Shown here piece after piece: positions 22,976 through 34,419 of a stretch of DNA of 64,000 bases. The position numbers and the translations under genes were made by a program. Location of the stretch: positions 20,142,400 to 20,206,399 of the forward strand of contig NC_134828.1 in NCBI RefSeq assembly GCF_004210375.1. Direction: 5' to 3'. The number at the start of each line of letters is the position of its first letter. Positions within the stretch are counted from its first letter, which is position 1. A model generated the notes under the pieces. That model did not search any database, was not told the DNA's origin, and saw only the letters and a program-made list of their open reading frames with translations. This stretch comes from Tachypleus tridentatus (Eukaryota > Arthropoda > Merostomata > Xiphosura > Limulidae).

Positions 22976-25496
22976 ATGTCTGAACTAGCATACCGTACAC
23001 CACTATTAACAGTACACGCTCACACGATCGTTAAGAAACTAAGAAATTTAAACCAACGAATTATTAATAGAAGAAATGACATTTATTTTATTCAACAATG
23101 TAGAAAAGAACAACTAACCCCTAATTTTGTAAAGGTAAAACTTTCAAAAAATTTTAATACATGCACAAACATTATCAAAAATTTACAGAAAAAACTACTT
23201 AAAGCCATGTTAAACACAAAATACAAAGAACTACATGACTTACAAAAACAAAAAATGAACCTAGACCATCAACTGGCATGCTGCATTAAACCAGAGATTT
23301 ACGGACTTATACAACGAAACATAAACGAAATCAATACTAAGAACGACAGAGACAAAAAGATCTGCCACAACAAAAAACTAGAAAAACTAAGATGCAAACA
23401 ACAGAAAAGACACAAAAACAACGAACCGTTGACTAACCTCATAATAAACAGATCCGACCGACAATTAAACACAGACGAGATACATCTACTTAACAAAGGA
23501 CTCAACTTCGCAATAGCACCTAGGTACATTCCAACCATAGAAATCAAAACATGTTTAGAAGACTTAGCCAGGAGACTTGTGATACTTTCTACTGAGAAGA
23601 AAAACAAGGAAACAACCAAACACAACCAACAGAAAGAAGACAACTTAGATAATTTTATTGACATCCAACAGCCAAACTTCCCAGGTAAAATTACAAATTT
23701 ATATTTTCCAGAAACACCTAAAAACAACATCTTAAACGATTTTTTCAAAGAATTTTCTCACAAAACCATCAATATAATTTCACAAAACAGAAAACTAAAA
23801 ACAACCTTACAAAAGGGACATTAATTCCATTAAAACTTAAAACAAGACAAAAAAAACATAAAAATTCTAAAAGCAGATAAAGGTAACGCTATAGTCATAA
23901 TGAACATGAATGAATACATTCAAAAATGAATAACATCTTATCAGACACGAACAAATTTAAACCAATACACACAAATCCAACAAAGACACACGAGACGCAA
24001 CTGAACAAATTACTACTACAAATGAAAAGCCAACACAATTTCACAAACACTTTATTCCTACCTACGTAAAACCGACTCACGCACACCGCAAATATACGGC
24101 ATCCCCAAACCTCATAAACCAGATTGTCCATTACGACCAATAATGTCCACATATGAATCGTTTAATTACAATATTGGTAAATACATAGCATGGGCATTCT
24201 CTAAATATGTAACATCAGCCAGCTCATTCATCAAAGACTCTTTTAATTTCAAGTCTAATCTAAATCAACTTAATCATAAAGCCTTAATGGCCAGTTTCGA
24301 TGTTATATCCCTCTTTACAGAAGTTCCAACCACTGAAGCCTGCAAGATAGCCTTAGAACTCTATATCCGAGACCCTAACCCAACTATAGAAATTCCCAGT
24401 AACCAGTTAGCAACCCTCATAGAATTCACCACGATAAAGACCAACTTCATGTTCAACAACCAAAACTATATACAAACAAATGGCCTAAGCATGGGCAACC
24501 CAGTATCACCAGTTCTAGCCAATATTTTTATGACACAAGTTGAAACACAAGCAATTAACACAGCATTACATCCACCACTATACTGGTACAGATATGTAGA
24601 TGACACGGTTGCGGGATTCAAATCTACAGAACACATACTTAATTTTTTCAATCACATTAACTCTATACATCCCAACATTAACTTCACATGTGAGCAGGAA
24701 GAAAGCAACCAAATATCATTTCTTAACCTCAAAATTACAAAAACTGACACACAATTCAAAACAGAAATCCACCGAAAAATCACCCATACTGGACTATACA
24801 TTCCTTGGGACTCAGCACATGAAACAAAACAAAAACTCAACATACTAAGAAACCAAATAAACACAGCCATAAAACTATGCTCACCAGATAAAATTTACGA
24901 TGAATTAGACAAAATAAAACAATACTTCATCAACATCAATAAGTTTCCTCCACAAACCGTAGAAAACATTATACGCACACACCTAGACAAAAAGCAAAAT
25001 CAACCACCAACTAAAGTAAATACAGCTCACGAATCAAAAATCCACGAAACCATATACTGCTGTATACCATATATTCCTGACATCAGCAAACAAATAACCA
25101 ACATTTGGCAAAAAATTAGTAACAAAATATGACATTCCAGTTAATACCAAATTTATTCAAAAACCAGGCACAAAACTGAGGTCTATACTATGTAAAAACT
25201 ACACTGACAAACACCACACCAACATTATTTATAAAATACAATGTGATAACTGCCACGACTTCTATATTGGAGAAACAAGTAGGAAAATGGAAACCAGATT
25301 CAAAGAACATAAAAAGTCACCTTCACACGTTTTCGAACACTGCAAGTCAAATAAACACAACATAACCATAGAAAACACTCAAATACTAAATAAAGAAACA
25401 AACATAAACAAACGCAAAATTAAAGAAGCCTTACTTATACAACAACTTAAACCCAAAATAAACCAATATAAAGGAACGCCTTTATACCTATATTAA
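22976..25496 (+). CDS. PLE RT/GIY-YIG protein, unit C (best endonuclease region)
   Basis: N-terminal frame open to about 23824, broken by A-run losses in CTAAAAAC and ACAAAAGGG and by nearby length changes up to about 24030. The RT core and linker are open from 24143 to 25132 (YVDD at 24593-24604). One extra A in GGCAAAAAATTAG then shifts the frame. This is the only direct copy that keeps TATATTGGAGAAACAAG, giving FYIGETSRKMETRFKEH, so it shows the GIY-YIG active-site Arg and Glu context best. It ends at GTPLYLY. Small substitutions (ACACCACACC for ACACAACACC; ATAATAAAC for ATAATTAAC) distinguish it. Confidence 0.93.
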
Positions 25497-25613
25497 TATA
25501 ATTAAATAAAATTATATATTCAAACATCTAATACTGCCCTCTACATTTCGACACACAGTTACACAACCCCTTTCAAACATGTGGTCAGCTTCCGGTCAGT
25601 TACCTCTTTCTTT

Positions 25614-25655
25614 GTGAACCTGACGATGACCGAAGAAGGTCGAAACGTTGTTCGC
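25614..25655 (+). ncRNA. hammerhead-ribozyme-like motif (unit C)
   Basis: Identical 42-bp motif, 91 bp before the C/D junction. Confidence 0.55.
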
Positions 25656-25822
25656 TCTTCTATGTAAAATATTTTCTCAACCCAAACGAGCCGTTTTTGC
25701 ATATAAATTTCTCAACAAGTGGGTTTCTCGACATCACTGATTATTATTTCATCACGGCGATTGTACGAGAAGTGTAAGTTTTTGTGTTTTTCTCAGTGTA
25801 TTTGTACTTACCTGTTACCATT

Positions 25823-28338
25823 ATGTCTGAACTAGCATACCGTACACCACTATTAACAGTACACGCTCACACGATCGTTAAGAAACTAAGAAATTTAAAC
25901 CAACGAATTATTAATAGAAGAAATGACATTTATTTTATTCAACAATGTAGAAAAGAACAACTAACCCCTAATTTTGTAAAGGTAAAACTTTCAAAAAATT
26001 TTAATACATGCACAAACATTATCAAAAATTTACAGAAAAAACTACTTAAAGCCATGTTAAACACAAAATACAAAGAACTACATGACTTACAAAAACAAAA
26101 AATGAACCTAGACCATCAACTGGCATGCTGCATTAAACCAGAGATTTACGGACTTATACAACGAAACATAAACGAAATCAATACTAAGAACGACAGAGAC
26201 AAAAAGATCTGCCACAACAAAAAACTAGAAAAACTAAGATGCAAACAACAGAAAAGACACAAAAACAACGAACCGTTGACTAACCTCATAATAAACAGAT
26301 CCGACCGACAATTAAACACAGACGAGATACATCTACTTAACAAAGGACTCAACTTCGCAATAGCACCTAGGTACATTCCAACCATAGAAATCAAAACATG
26401 TTTAGAAGACTTAGCCAGGAGACTTGTGATACTTTCTACTGAGAAGAAAAACAAGGAAACAACCAAACACAACCAACAGAAAGAAGACAACTTAGATAAT
26501 TTTATTGACATCCAACAGCCAAACTTCCCAGGTAAAATTACAAATTTATATTTTCCAGAAACACCTAAAAACAACATCTTAAACGATTTTTTCAAAGAAT
26601 TTTCTCACAAAACCATCAATATAATTTCACAAAACAGAAAACTAAAAAACAACCTTACAAAAAGGGACATTAATTCCATTAAAAACTTAAAACAAGACAA
26701 AAACATAAAAATTCTAAAAGCAGATAAAGGTAACGCTATAGTCATAATGAACATGAATGAATACATTCAAAAAATGAATAACATCTTATCAGACACGAAC
26801 AAATTTAAACCAATACACACAAATCCAACAAAGACACACGAGACGCAACTGAACAAATTACTACTACAAATGAAAAAGCCAACACAATTTCACAAACACT
26901 TTATTCCTACCTACGTAAAACCGACTCACGCACACCGCAAATATACGGCATCCCCAAACCTCATAAACCAGATTGTCCATTACGACCAATAATGTCCACA
27001 TATGAATCGTTTAATTACAATATTGGTAAATACATAGCATGGGCATTCTCTAAATATGTAACATCAGCCAGCTCATTCATCAAAGACTCTTTTAATTTCA
27101 AGTCTAATCTAAATCAACTTAATCATAAAGCCTTAATGGCCAGTTTCGATGTTATATCCCTCTTTACAGAAGTTCCAACCACTGAAGCCTGCAAGATAGC
27201 CTTAGAACTCTATATCCGAGACCCTAACCCAACTATAGAAATTCCCAGTAACCAGTTAGCAACCCTCATAGAATTCACCACGATAAAGACCAACTTCATG
27301 TTCAACAACCAAAACTATATACAAACAAATGGCCTAAGCATGGGCAACCCAGTATCACCAGTTCTAGCCAATATTTTATGACACAAGTTGAAACACAAGC
27401 AATTAACACAGCATTACATCCACCACTATACTGGTACAGATATGTAGATGACACGGTTGCGGGATTCAAATCTACAGAACACATACTTAATTTTTTCAAT
27501 CACATTAACTCTATACATCCCAACATTAACTTCACATGTGAGCAGGAAGAAAGCAACCAAATATCATTTCTTAACCTCAAAATTACAAAACTGACACACA
27601 ATTCAAAACAGAAATCCACCGAAAAATCACCCATACTGGACTATACATTCCTTGGGACTCAGCACATGAAACAAAACAAAACTCAACATACTAAGAAACC
27701 AAATAAACACAGCCATAAAACTATGCTCACCAGATAAAATTTACGATGAATTAGACAAAATAAAACAATACTTCATCAACATCAATAAGTTTCCTCCACA
27801 AACCGTAGAAAACATTATACGCACACACCTAGACAAAAAGCAAAATCAACCACCAACTAAAGTAAATACAGCTCACGAATCAAAATCCACGAAACCATAT
27901 ACTGCTGTATACCATATATTCCTGACATCAGCAAACAAATAACCAACATTTGGCAAAAATTAGTAACAAAATATGACATTCCAGTTAATACCAAATTTAT
28001 TCAAAAACCAGGCACAAAACTGAGGTCTATACTATGTAAAAACTACACTGACAAACACAACACCAACATTATTTATAAAATACAATGTGATAACTGCCAC
28101 GACTTCTATATTGAGAAACAAGTAGGAAAATGGAAACCAGATTCAAAGAACATAAAAGTCACCTTCACACGTTTTCGAACACTGCAAGTCAAATAAACAC
28201 AACATAACCATAGAAAACACTCAAATACTAAATAAAGAAACAAACATAAACAAACGCAAAATTAAAGAAGCCTTACTTATACAACAACTTAAACCCAAAA
28301 TAAACCAATATAAAGGAACGCCTTTATACCTATATTAA
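25823..28338 (+). CDS. PLE RT/GIY-YIG protein, unit D (longest N-terminal frame)
   Basis: The frame is open from MSELAY for about 390 codons, through KGLNFA and LKADKGNAIVIMNMNEYIQK, showing that the N-terminus and RT finger region form one reading frame. One A fewer in AATGAAAAAGCC shifts it near 26877. It resumes with motif A and motif B, is broken again by four T instead of five in AATATTTTATG (about 27376), continues over YVDD (27441-27452) and breaks again in ACAAAACTGAC and ACAAAACTC. The YIG G is missing. The 3' non-coding part runs to 28588, where the array ends. Confidence 0.93.
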
Positions 28339-28455
28339 TATAATTAAATAAAATTATATATTCAAACATCTAATACTGCCCTCTACATTTCGACACACAG
28401 TTACACAACCCCTTTCAAACATGTGGTCAGCTTCCGGTCAGTTACCTCTTTCTTT

Positions 28456-28497
28456 GTGAACCTGACGATGACCGAAGAAGGTCGAAACGTTGTTCGC
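28456..28497 (+). ncRNA. hammerhead-ribozyme-like motif (unit D)
   Basis: Identical 42-bp motif, 91 bp before the array end. Confidence 0.55.
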
Positions 28498-28591
28498 TCT
28501 TCTATGTAAAATATTTTCTCAACCCAAACGAGCCGTTTTTGCATATAAATTTCTCAACAAGTGGGTTTCTCGACATCACTGATTATTAATT

Positions 28592-28604
28592 CATATATGT
28601 TTTG
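28592..28604. repeat. target-site duplication, right copy (PLE array)
   Basis: catatatgttttg, identical to 14789-14801. Confidence 0.85.
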
Positions 28605-31600
28605 GTTTAGAATAATGGCTACTTTGATAATACTTTCACAGTTGACTAGATGCCCCCATTAGTTCTGTCAAGACAATATAAAATAAGCTTAAAACAGATT
28701 TACCAGAGATCCATACAATGAAAAATAAACTTTGGAAGTACTGATGTGATTAATTATTATAGTTTACAAAAATAGAGGCATTCATGTAATCCACACCCTG
28801 CATACTGACACACTTGGTGATTTATTGAGATGGAAGATTAGTGTGAGAAAATATTACATTATAAAGAACATGGGGTTTACCAAACACAAGTTATAACTTT
28901 TTGATAATCTATAATTAGTTCAGATGTTTACCACTTTGCAAAATAAAATTGACATGAGGAATGAAAATTAAAACAGACTCAAAAGGAAAAAAATATTAAA
29001 AAATGCACTGCAGACTCAACACATACCTAGATAAAAATTCTGCACTTTACAGGTCACAATTCTTTTGAAACAGAAACTAATTACATGATTTATGTTCTCC
29101 TTGTAGCTGGCCAATCAACTTAGATGGCAATAATCCAGAAGAACATATTACTTTTGTGCCATTAATGATACAAATTCACACTCAAGTTGATACCAGGTGA
29201 ACTATCCCACGAAGCAGCAGGTACCAGCTGTCATGACTCATATTAGGTACAGCAACACCTAGAAGTCAACTAGCACATGCCCTAGTAAGAAGTTCTGAGC
29301 TAGAATCATAAAAATAACTCCAAATTTTATGTTTCATATTTATCAAGCCGAGGTACCTGTCCTTTATTTGTACATGAACTTAAACAAAACCTGGGGCTGG
29401 AAGATATGATAAATTAGAAAAATCTTGATTTTCATACAATTCATTTAGAACATTCATTTACTAGACTGTATAATGGTTATTATGACCCTGTAGAAAGAGG
29501 TAGTATCAATTGTAATGTCAGTAGGGGTGCATTCTGTTACCTGCTTTCAACACCCAGCTCATCACATCTTTCTGCAGTGTTTCACATGATTATTTAATAG
29601 AAAACCAATGGCTACAGAAGTGTCTTACAGATAGGTCAAAGTAAGAAATTATTACAACTCAAACAACAGCTTTTCATACCAGCCTTATGGTGGCTGTTGA
29701 AATAGAAACTTCATCTCAGTTTATGTATTATTGTAACAAAGGCAGTCATCTTTGTTCATTTAATTCCTCCAAAGAGAGCCCAGCACAGTCTCTGAGATGT
29801 ATATATTAAATGTTTGTCTGCTTTAGGCACACTGTATGCATGCATATTAGAAAAAATTATAAACGTGTCTTACTTTTAGTTTAAGATCAAGACACCATCT
29901 ACAAATATAATTAATGTTAACTTTATTAAAGTGTTCAATAACAGCAATAATGGGGGTGGATGAGTTACGAACCCTACATTAATATGTCCCCTTTTCCAAA
30001 TTATCTTCACATTTACTCTCATGAAGAAGGATAGTCATCTATTGAAAGCAGTGCTGTTTTTGGTCTTCTTTAAAAAACATTTCACACAGTTTGGTTAAGA
30101 TTGGTCCAGTGAAGATAATGTAACAAGAGAAAGACAGATATTTGTGTTTTATATATATATATATACACAATATAGCAATGATGTTTATGGTATCAGTATA
30201 CCAACTAATTCTACTTTCAACAAATCAAGACAAAATTTAGCTATTTTCCTTCTTTTCTCAGACATAAATACTAGTTTCATTTCCAGAACACTGAGAACAG
30301 TTGTTATTCTATTTTCCAGGTGGGTGTCAATAGTACTTCAAGTCCACTGCCATGTTTGTTGATTTATGAAAGAAGGGTAAAATTAAGTACAATACAGCTT
30401 TATTATTGTTTGGTTACTCTGGTTGTTATCATCTATAATTTGATTAAACAACCTTTAAATACTTTTCATGAAGATAGGCAAAACAGCATGTATGCCGAAA
30501 TACGTAAACAAAACTTTCCCAACAAGAGGCTCCTGAGTAATTGAAGTTTCACTTTACTGAATCAGGAAAATAATTTTAAAAAATTCTTGCAAGGTTTTTT
30601 TTAACAGATGCCTAGAAATATCCACTTATCAACACTTGTTTCCAGTTCAGCATGTGAATGCTTTACTTGTGCATCAAATGCATTGATAAATATGTTTGTC
30701 TTTAAAAGTATTAAAGCTTATAAAGCAGTTAACTGTTTCTATTTGCAATAAATTCATTTTAAAACATTTTATCAATCAGATTTGTTTTGGAAATAATAAA
30801 CACAAACACCACTTTCTTCTTTTCAAACAGAATAAGAACATGTAATTATTAGATTCATTATGTTTGACAATCAAACACATTCATTACCACCAGACATGAG
30901 AAGAGAGAAAAGAGTATTGTTTTCACCTGCTCTAGATCTCTCAGACCTATGGTGTTCAACATGGTCACCACTTGCCACATGCCAAAACAGCTATTGACCT
31001 GTGGTGAACTGGTGCTTTACTTCTACCACCTATTTTTCAGTATAATTAATTCTATTAATAAATAATTGGAAACATTACTATGTATTTTTTACCCATCTGT
31101 AAAAACACAGTTAATTTTTTGTCACATAGCAAAACTTTTAACACATTTTAAAGAGTTTTGGTGACTATAAAACGCAGTTTTTCCAAATGGTGAAAATGTA
31201 AACACATTTTAAACAGTTTTGGTGACTATGAAATACATTTGGACACTGGTGTATTAGACCTAAAGCACACCCACTCCCACAGCTTTTAAAGAACCACAAT
31301 TATTCCAATGTTCTGATTTCATTCCAGTTAGAAACTTACTTTTAAATAGTATATATAATCATTTAAATTGGTGTGTTGGACTAAGGATTCTTTTACAGTG
31401 GGTGTTTGCCACATTTTGGAGATAAATTCAAAAATAAATGAACAGCATGCATTCCACTTATTTTAAAATATGTTCAAAACAAGTGAAACATGACAAATTC
31501 TTCACAATATATGTATCACAACTGGATCTAAATACTGTATGGTTCTCTTCTTCACAAAAATCCATTTTGGCCAAATTCAATTAGTTTAAAATGCAGTTGA

Positions 31601-32660
31601 CAAGCCAAACTATTTTTCTCTATTTTAAATGATTCATTTCACATTTTCTAACTTCTCTCTGACTGAAAGTCTCTTTTCCTCGGTTTTACTTTTGGCTCAC
31701 TTCCTACTCTAGAAGTATTGCAGAGTATTGAGGCATTCTAGAAATCTCTGTAGCCTTAATATCAATTACACAACTTTCAATAACCTTCTGCTTTCAACTT
31801 TCTTACTGTGAAACAAAACAGTCAAGAAATATTAACTCACAAAATAAATTACCACCACCTACATTAAACAGTGTATTCTATCTTATAACACTGAACTTAT
31901 ATTTTAGTCACTACACTACTTGCCATTGATTGAAAACACTTAAAATTTGTTGTAATGCAGTTTTTGAAGAGGAGGAAGAGAAAGTGGACCAGTTTGAACA
32001 ATTCTTGAATTTCAAAAGATAACTTAATTTTAGTGAAATACTTGATCAAAAAACTTTGAATTTTTTGTATACAAAAAACTTGTAATATTTACAGAAAGCT
32101 AGTCAGATTTTGTGAAGATACACATATCATTTTAAAAGTTACAGTGTGGAAACTGATGATTATAAACAAAGTCACACAGACACACTCTGTAATGAAAGGG
32201 TTCATTTCTTTTGTTCTTATCCCACTCTTACATGACATTTTAAGAAAAGAAATTAGTTCCTCTATCCAGTAAGTATTTATTGCACTGGCTACTGAACCTT
32301 ACCCTTCCAAGAAGCCAACAGTTGTTAACTACTATTCACAGCAGTGGATATACTAATTAGACTCCTTACTGAAAACCTGTATGCATCTATTCAATGCACT
32401 TTGTTTCACTGTTACTTTGTGTTGTATCTTACCACTTGTACTTGAATGAAAGGGAAAAGAAAGAGAGTAAGATATTTGGTGTAGACCGAAGATAGTTTAG
32501 AGACAGCAGAGTTGTTCTATAGTTCCTATAAAAAACAAAACATACCACTTTAAGCTTTGATGTTATGCTTATAATGCCAACAAACATCTCATCAGGGTCC
32601 TAGCAACATAAGAACTGGTAACTCCATTTTTCTCTCCGCATGTAAAATTCAAGTGATTTT
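28605..32660. other. non-coding; no gene seen
   Basis: About 4 kb of AT-rich sequence with no open frame that has protein character on either strand. Contains an (AT)n tract at about 30149-30166 and a short duplication at 31140-31262. It could be intron or intergenic. Confidence 0.55.
31140..31235. repeat. short tandem duplication (61-bp period)
   Basis: aacacattttaaagagtttt then ggtgactataaaa (31140) recurs at 31201 as aacacattttaaacagtttt then ggtgactatgaaa. Confidence 0.8.
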
Positions 32661-33789
32661 CACCCAGTCATCTAAAGTAGGGGCGTAGATCCTGGGGTGG
32701 ATGAGTGGGATACACCTCCTTCATTTTAGGTGGGGGTATGGTGCATACAATCATCCCCCCTACAGTTTGGTCTGTTGAATTGTTTTATTGCATCACAGGC
32801 TTACAAATTGTTTATTCTTGTGATTCTCATGTTCTTACCAATTAAAATACATAATTAGGCCTAGACGTAGGCTTTTCAGTAGCCGAAATATACATCTTTA
32901 ATATAGGCGTGCTTCTAAGCTTTTCGATTTAGGTGATAGTTTGTAAGTATCAGTCAGTAGGCCTAAGTATAGATGCAAGGCTTGCAAGCACTATCACAGA
33001 ATCTACCTACGCCTTGTACGTGAGTGTAAGATTAAGTAACATTTTCATCACAACAGGCTGAACAGAGCATGAAATTCGAAAATATCACTCCCAATCATAA
33101 ACTCCTGTTATTTAGATCTGGTAAGCAATTTGTTGCTTGTAGCTGAATCAATCTAGTGTGTATATTGTGCATGTCTATGTTGTTATGCATGTTTAGCCGG
33201 TTTTATTGTCGAACGCCTTTACCTTATTCTCGCCTTAGCAGCTGAAGCCGATGACCATAGTGTACGTTTAGTGTACAGTTAACAACAGGTTCGGCCTCTC
33301 TAATCCAGACGTGCCCTACATCACCCCCCCTCCGCTCCCTTTAGTCTGAGCCTCGATTTTACAACAGGGCTCATTAGACCTGTGTTTGTGGCTCTCATTA
33401 AACCATGAAATTTCAGATTATCACCACCCTTTAATAAAGTGCTGGTGTTTTATGGTAAAAGAACAATATATTCTCTTGTCACACATAGTAAAAATATTGT
33501 ATTTTCTTGTATAATTGTTGACTACATTGTTGATCAACAGACAATGTATATAACACGGTGTACACGTCTCATAACAAACTATTCTGACTTTTTTTTTCGT
33601 TGTATTCTCGAATTTTTCAAAACAAAACATCACATATATACCCGAAACTGTTATTTGTTAAGCTTCTCATATATGTATGTATATATAATAATAATAATAG
33701 TGCCCCCAAATTCCGTAAGGAACAGAGGGCCGCAAACTCTGTGGTTTCAAAACAGACTTGGTTTTTTAGTGAGTAGGTTGTTAGCCTAC
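32661..33789. other. G/C-run block, possible dispersed repeat; no gene
   Basis: Composition changes abruptly around 32675 (gtaggggcgtagatcctggg, then gtgggggtatggtgcatac and atcatccccccctacag) and again near 33325 (atcaccccccctccgctccc). It looks like a dispersed non-coding repeat with purine-rich and C-rich tracts, but I cannot name it. A microsatellite (ATA)n sits at about 33680-33700. Confidence 0.3.
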
Positions 33790-34080
33790 GGCCCAGCATG
33801 GCCAAGCGCGTTAAAGCGTGCGACTGTAATCTGAGGGTCGCGGGTTCGCATCCCCGTCGTGCCAAACATGCTCGCCCTTTCAGCCGTGGGGGCTTTATAA
33901 TGTGACGGTCAATCCCACTATCCGTTGGTAACAGAGAACCCAAGACTGGGCGGTGGGTGGTGATGACTTGCTGCCTTCACTCTAATCTTACACTGCTAAA
34001 TTAGGGACAACTAGCACAGATAACCCTCAAGTAACTTTGTGCGAAATTCAAAACAACAACAACAACAATTGTTAGCCTGC
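33778..34080 (+). mobile_element. long tRNA-derived SINE with target-site duplication
   Basis: Best-preserved SINE here (33790-34070): head ggcccagcatggccaagcgc, box-B gggttcgcatccccgtcgtg, ccaaacatgctcgccctttc, gtgacggtcaatcccacta, ggtgggtggtgatgactt, attagggacaactagcacag and an (AAC)n tail. Flanks ttgttagcctac (33778-33789) and ttgttagcctgc (34069-34080) form a 12-bp target-site duplication with one mismatch. The head's A and B boxes would drive Pol III transcription (family knowledge). Confidence 0.93.
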
Positions 34081-34190
34081 TGCACAACCCCCCAACCAGG
34101 AGGACAATTTCTGGTCCACTGAGTGGAATCGAACCCTGATGTTAGCGGTGTAAATCCGGAGACATACTGCTGGACTAGCGGGGGAGCGTG
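34071..34190 (-). mobile_element. tRNA-derived SINE head (short type), minus strand
   Basis: On the minus strand: cccccgctagtccagcagta, gtctccggatttacaccgc, then cagggttcgattccactcag, a tRNA-like A/B box arrangement, followed by tggaccagaaattgtcctcc. The preceding long SINE lies immediately against it. Confidence 0.7.
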
Positions 34191-34419
34191 TATATGTATA
34201 TATACACATTAATTCCAGCTGATAGGTGATATAATTAGTCTCATAACTTAATGATTTGAATGATGCAAAAAATTAATTATATTAATTATTACAAAGTCAA
34301 ATTGTTGCTATTATTGCAATAACAAATACATTTTCATCTGGACTTTTTTAACCACTATGGTAACTTTCAAGATGATATACATTTAATCACACAAAACTAA
34401 AATCCCACATTAATATAGT

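Larger units (their letters stand above)
14802..28591 (+). mobile_element. Penelope-like element array: inverted fragment, direct fragment and four tandem units
   Basis: One 13.8-kb insertion bounded by a 13-bp direct repeat. Order: inverted 5'-truncated copy I (14802-16391); direct 5'-truncated copy P (16387-17208); units A (17209-20050), B (20051-22899), C (22900-25746) and D (25747-28588), all direct. Units are 2842-2849 bp and differ by very few substitutions. Every junction reads cgacatcactgattatta then tttcatcacggc; the last unit stops at gattatta and runs into flanking DNA. Encoded domains are PLE reverse transcriptase and GIY-YIG endonuclease. Tandem copies plus an inverted, truncated leading copy are a known trait of Penelope-like elements (established knowledge). 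I cannot assign the subfamily securely; the YVDD box and the KGLNFA motif fit Penelope/Poseidon-type elements. Confidence 0.93.

Noticed and set aside
33790-33870. tRNA gene
   Set aside because: The A and B boxes belong to the head of a SINE; there is no consistent acceptor stem and the unit continues into the SINE body.
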